Shown in pieces: positions 21,429-24,086 of a stretch of DNA of 24,086 nucleotides. Below the pieces are notes generated by a model that worked only from the letters and a program-made list of their open reading frames with translations, was not told where the DNA came from and did not search any database. The stretch is from SICV01 sp038045265 (GTDB taxonomy: Archaea > Nanobdellota > Nanobdellia > Pacearchaeales > GW2011-AR1): assembly GCA_038045265.1 (NCBI GenBank), contig JBBSYL010000022.1, forward strand, positions 1-24,086. Reading direction: 5' to 3'. The position numbers and the translations under genes were made by a program. Position 1 is the first letter of the stretch. Each line of letters opens with the position of its first letter.

Positions 21429-21470
21429 ATAAAACTAGAAGAAAAAGTGCGAATAGGAGAAATAAGAAAA

Positions 21471-21977
21471 ATGATATTTATTGTAAAGGTAGCAACAAAC
21501 AAAGAAGACAAAGCAATAGAAATGATTGTAGAAAGAACAAAAAAGAAAGCATTGAATGTATATGCACTTGCACGCCCTCACGGCTTAAGAGGATATATTA
21601 TTGTAGAATCAGAGGATAAAGATTCTGTTCAGGAAGCAGCTTTTAATCTACCATATATAAAAGGAATAATTGGCAAGACTGTTTCATATGAAGAAATAAA
21701 ACAGATGATTGAACCAAAGGTAGAAGACATTAATATAAAAGTGGGCGATATGGTTGAAATGATTGGACAGACATTCAAAGGAGAAAAAGCTAAAGTAACA
21801 AGAATAGACACTGCAAAAGGGGAAGTGGTTGTCTCATTGCTTGGAGCATCAGTCCCAATCCCAGTAACAGTAAAAATGGACAACGTAAAGGTTATAAGGC
21901 GTGAATCAGAGGAATCTGAAGATAATTCAACTGATTCAGAAAATAAAGAAGAACCAGATGATGATCTAGGAATATAA
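21471..21977 (+). CDS. spt5: Transcription elongation factor Spt5 (NusG family)
   Basis: 168 aa from the ATG at 21471. A GTG at 21447 would extend it, but the true N-terminal strand is MIFIVKVATNKEDKA, and GGAG lies about 10 bases upstream. The NGN domain (1-90) includes LARPHGLRGYIIVES and IKGIIGKTVSYEEI. The KOW domain (about 98-145) starts IKVGDMVEMIGQTFKGEKAKV. An acidic Ser/Glu/Asp tail (about 146-168) goes beyond the usual archaeal length. It binds the RNA polymerase clamp with Spt4 for processivity. uL11 follows after one base. secE, its usual upstream neighbour, is elsewhere in the window. Confidence 0.93.
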   Translation: MIFIVKVATNKEDKAIEMIVERTKKKALNVYALARPHGLRGYIIVESEDKDSVQEAAFNLPYIKGIIGKTVSYEEIKQMIEPKVEDINIKVGDMVEMIGQTFKGEKAKVTRIDTAKGEVVVSLLGASVPIPVTVKMDNVKVIRRESEESEDNSTDSENKEEPDDDLGI

Positions 21978-21978
21978 A

Positions 21979-22740
21979 ATGGCAAAAATAAAATTAATGG
22001 TTGAGGGAGGAAATATGAAGCCAGGTCCGGCAGTATCTCAGCAGTTAGGACCATTGGGAATAAATATTGGAAAAGTAATGTCTGACGTAAATTCTGCTAC
22101 TTCAGGATTTAAAGGAATGAATGTTCCAGTTGAAATAGATGTTAATGCAAAAACAAAATCCTTTACAGTTCAAGTTTTTTCTCCAGGAGTTTCAGAGCTA
22201 TTGAAGAAAGAATTATCCTTGGAAAAAGGGTCTGGTTCTGCAAAGAAAACAAAAGTTGCAAACATTGCCATTGAACAGATTATAGGAATTGCAAAGATGA
22301 AGATGCCAAATCTTCTCGCCAAAGATTTGAAAGCCGCAGTTAAATTAGTAGTTGGAACTTGTCAAGCTTTAGGAATTCTTGTTGAAAGCAAGGAGGCAAA
22401 AGATGTTGAGAAAGATATAGACTCTGGAATTTATGATTCTCAGATAAAATCTGAAAAGACAGAGCTATCAGAAGACAAGAAAAAAGAATTAGTTAGATTC
22501 TTTACAGATGTTAAAGTTAGACAAGAGAAAGAAGCGAAAGTCGCGGCAGAAGCAGCAGCCGCAGCAGAAGCAGCGAAAGCAGCTGCGGCAGTCGTAGCAG
22601 GAACACCTGCTCCGGGAGCAACACCAGTCGCAGGCGCAACAGCAACACCAGCCACAACAGGAAAAGCAGCAGCGACAACACCAGCTACAGCACCAGCAGT
22701 GGTAAAAGCAGAAGCCAAATCAGCCACAAAGAAGAAATAA
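21979..22740 (+). CDS. rpl11: Ribosomal protein uL11 with long Ala/Thr/Pro tail
   Basis: 253 aa, against about 160 for typical archaeal uL11. Residues 1-160 are canonical: MVEGGNMKPGPAVSQQLGPLGINIGKVMSDVN (stalk-base contact with 23S rRNA) and the C-terminal RNA-binding domain ending near LGILVESKEAKDV. From about 165 a lysine-rich helix leads into roughly 80 residues of alanine, threonine, proline, valine and lysine, ending ATKKK. It is continuous in frame and probably disordered. It follows Spt5 with a TAA-A-ATG junction. A T-rich run after the stop could terminate transcription. Confidence 0.95.
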   Translation: MAKIKLMVEGGNMKPGPAVSQQLGPLGINIGKVMSDVNSATSGFKGMNVPVEIDVNAKTKSFTVQVFSPGVSELLKKELSLEKGSGSAKKTKVANIAIEQIIGIAKMKMPNLLAKDLKAAVKLVVGTCQALGILVESKEAKDVEKDIDSGIYDSQIKSEKTELSEDKKKELVRFFTDVKVRQEKEAKVAAEAAAAAEAAKAAAAVVAGTPAPGATPVAGATATPATTGKAAATTPATAPAVVKAEAKSATKKK

Positions 22741-22753
22741 TTTTTTATTTTTA
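22741..22753 (+). terminator. T-rich probable terminator after uL11
   Basis: TTTTTTATTTTTA directly after the uL11 stop. Archaeal polymerase terminates at such T tracts without a hairpin. It slightly overlaps the stop of the convergent sigma-like gene. Confidence 0.5.
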
Positions 22754-23983
22754 TAAAGAAGAGTAGAAATCTATTGGATTTATTACAAACTCATTAAGGT
22801 GGGGAAAGTTTTCTTCATTAACAACTACCTTTTCTGTCTTCCAGAATCCACCTTCATCTTGTTTTCCAGGTTTGTCATATCTTGCTTCTTCATCAATGGA
22901 TGACCTCACCTTTTTGCCTTGCCCAACTCTTTTTACATAAGCCTTAGAAAATGTTGTTCTATCTGCATTAATTTCTGCCTGAGTTATTTGTCTTGAAGGA
23001 TTTCCATGAAGTAAAGTCAATAAAACCTTTCTAGCCCCTTCATCTCCATTTAATGCTCCAGCAAATTCCAATTCTCCAGTTCTTCCATTTCCATTTTCCC
23101 ATGCACTGTTTACAGCATCATAAATTGTCTGTTGTTGCTCCCAGCCTTCAAATGAAAATCTTTCCAATAAATGTGCAAAGTATGAATCTTCAGCACCTGA
23201 AGCATCTCCCAAGTCTACAAGACGTCTATTAACTCTTCTTTTGTCTGCCTGACTGAATCTTAATAGATTTAAAAATTTGAAATGTAATACACCCTTTGCA
23301 AATGTATTGAATCTTGCAAAATTTCTCGCTTCATAATCTTTAACACCAGACCAAATAGCAAGCAAACCTTCTTGTCTTTGAGAGTCTCTATCTATTCCCT
23401 TAACATGTTTATTCTGAACAAAATCTTCCAAACTTCCTCTGCACAATTTAACAACTTCTGGAAACAAATCCATATCTTCTCTTGCTTTACACACAAGCCC
23501 ATAATCCTCACATGCTTTTTTTGTTCCAGGATTTGCGACAAGCAAATTCAGAGCATCTCTAAATCTGGCTAAAAAGATTGAAGAGTTCATCTCTTTTTCA
23601 GATGCAGTTAAAGGCCTATTTAATTCGCCTTGTCTTATTAGGATATAGTCTTCTCTTTTATATTTCGCACTTAAAGCCCTTCTAATCATCACTTCCAAAT
23701 TTATTTTTAATACTGGCCTTAATATTTCAAAAGACAAACCGCTTTGCAGACACGCTTCTTCAGCATAATACTCTATTCTAGACATAAATTCATCTCTGTA
23801 AACTTGAGCAATTTTAGGATCATATTGTTTGGTAAATCCAATAGCCAAGGGATAAACTCTAAGCCTTGTAGGGTATATGTTTAATCTAATTTCTCTTGTA
23901 TCAAGAAAAAAATTTCCAGATTTTTGTGTACGTATAACCTTCTCATGATTAAAATCTGCACGAGGATTTTTTCTTTTCGGCAT
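22751..23983 (-). CDS. Sigma-70-like protein (region 2 and possible region 4)
   Basis: 410 aa. Residues about 196-255 (DRDSQRQEGLLAIWSGVKDYEARNFARFNTFAKGVLHFKFLNLLR followed by DKRR) follow the sigma-70 region 2 pattern: QEG-x-x-x-(L/I)W, a helix ending Asp-Tyr, then F-x-TFA with basic/aromatic residues where promoter melting occurs. Residues about 308-352 (GDEGARKVLLTLLHGNPSRQITQAEINADRTTFSKAYVKR) suit a region 4-like helix-turn-helix. The first 190 residues and the last 55 are unrecognised. Archaea use TBP/TFB and normally lack sigma factors, so this may be a transferred or virus-derived factor or a structural look-alike. Its own promoter is archaeal (TTATAA exactly 25.5 bp upstream). It converges on uL11. 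Confidence 0.5.
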   Translation of the reverse strand: MPKRKNPRADFNHEKVIRTQKSGNFFLDTREIRLNIYPTRLRVYPLAIGFTKQYDPKIAQVYRDEFMSRIEYYAEEACLQSGLSFEILRPVLKINLEVMIRRALSAKYKREDYILIRQGELNRPLTASEKEMNSSIFLARFRDALNLLVANPGTKKACEDYGLVCKAREDMDLFPEVVKLCRGSLEDFVQNKHVKGIDRDSQRQEGLLAIWSGVKDYEARNFARFNTFAKGVLHFKFLNLLRFSQADKRRVNRRLVDLGDASGAEDSYFAHLLERFSFEGWEQQQTIYDAVNSAWENGNGRTGELEFAGALNGDEGARKVLLTLLHGNPSRQITQAEINADRTTFSKAYVKRVGQGKKVRSSIDEEARYDKPGKQDEGGFWKTEKVVVNEENFPHLNEFVINPIDFYSSL

Positions 23984-24005
23984 TATTCATTTCTTTATTT
24001 GTCTG

Positions 24006-24011
24006 TTATAA
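24006..24011 (-). promoter_or_regulatory. TATA element of the sigma-like gene
   Basis: TTATAA centred at 24008.5, exactly 25.5 bp from the start base at 23983. It is an archaeal-type leaderless promoter. Confidence 0.6.
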
Positions 24012-24086
24012 ACATTTAGATAATCCTCAAATTAGGATACTGTCACCTTAGAGGTTTATCCCTCGTAAATCTCTAGCACAATATTC

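Noticed and set aside
21401..21619. Plus-strand frame opening just after the first spt5 leader hairpin
   Set aside because: It runs out of frame into spt5, whose conserved NGN domain is certain; the encoded sequence is a low-complexity Lys/Arg/Asn artefact.
24023..24038. Small palindrome ATCCT-caaatt-AGGAT upstream of the sigma-like promoter
   Set aside because: Five-base arms in AT-rich DNA near the window edge are too weak to call an operator.

Overview
The window comes from a small-genome archaeon, most likely DPANN and of the Pacearchaeota/Woesearchaeota type. The evidence is archaeal ribosomal proteins (uL1, uL10, P1, uL11, eL40), aIF5A, Spt5, SecE and FtsZ, class III (pilin-type) signal peptides, AT-rich compact genes and TATA-driven, mostly leaderless promoters. 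The exact lineage is inferred, not demonstrated.

Layout. 1-2100 (minus): a truncated tyrosyl-tRNA synthetase followed by a GETHG-motif ChaN/EreA-like protein, then a Tat/lipoprotein-like exported protein. 2097-9787 (minus): two paralogous surface modules, each a pilin-like protein followed by a cysteine-rich protein. One cysteine-rich partner is about 1321 aa and the other a 489-aa version lacking the C-terminal half. A small membrane gene on the plus strand separates the modules, and a 49-aa ribbon-helix-helix regulator heads the larger one. 9862-13308: corrinoid adenosyltransferase, a conserved unknown protein, an AI-2E-type permease, a small helical protein, an HExxH protein and tRNA-Ser(UGA). 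13343-17946 (minus): a hypothetical gene, a strongly folded candidate non-coding RNA, P1-uL10-uL1, SecE, FtsZ and an FKBP isomerase. 17997-20178 (plus): aIF5A, eL40, a site-2 protease and a 56-aa membrane protein. 20179-21312: a Rossmann/CARF-like protein divergent from a winged-helix protein and a small basic protein. 21471-22740 (plus): Spt5 and uL11. 22751-23983 (minus): a protein with sigma-70-like regions, unexpected in an archaeon. The terminal stretches 1-116 and 23984-24086 hold no gene I can support apart from the promoter near 24008.

How it works together. A striking regularity is that the centre of the TATA element lies 25.5 bp (within about 1 bp) from the first base of many start codons, implying leaderless mRNAs. 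It was used here to choose several starts. At two divergent gene pairs one palindromic TATA box sits at the exact midpoint between two start codons 51 bp apart. The genes that do not follow the rule (uL1, Spt5) have leaders that can fold. Co-directional genes are often joined by a stop-A-ATG junction.

The best candidates for something undescribed are the four-armed RNA at 13841-14033 with its own TATA box, the sigma-70-like protein, the duplicated surface module, and the promoter-bearing half-length TyrRS.
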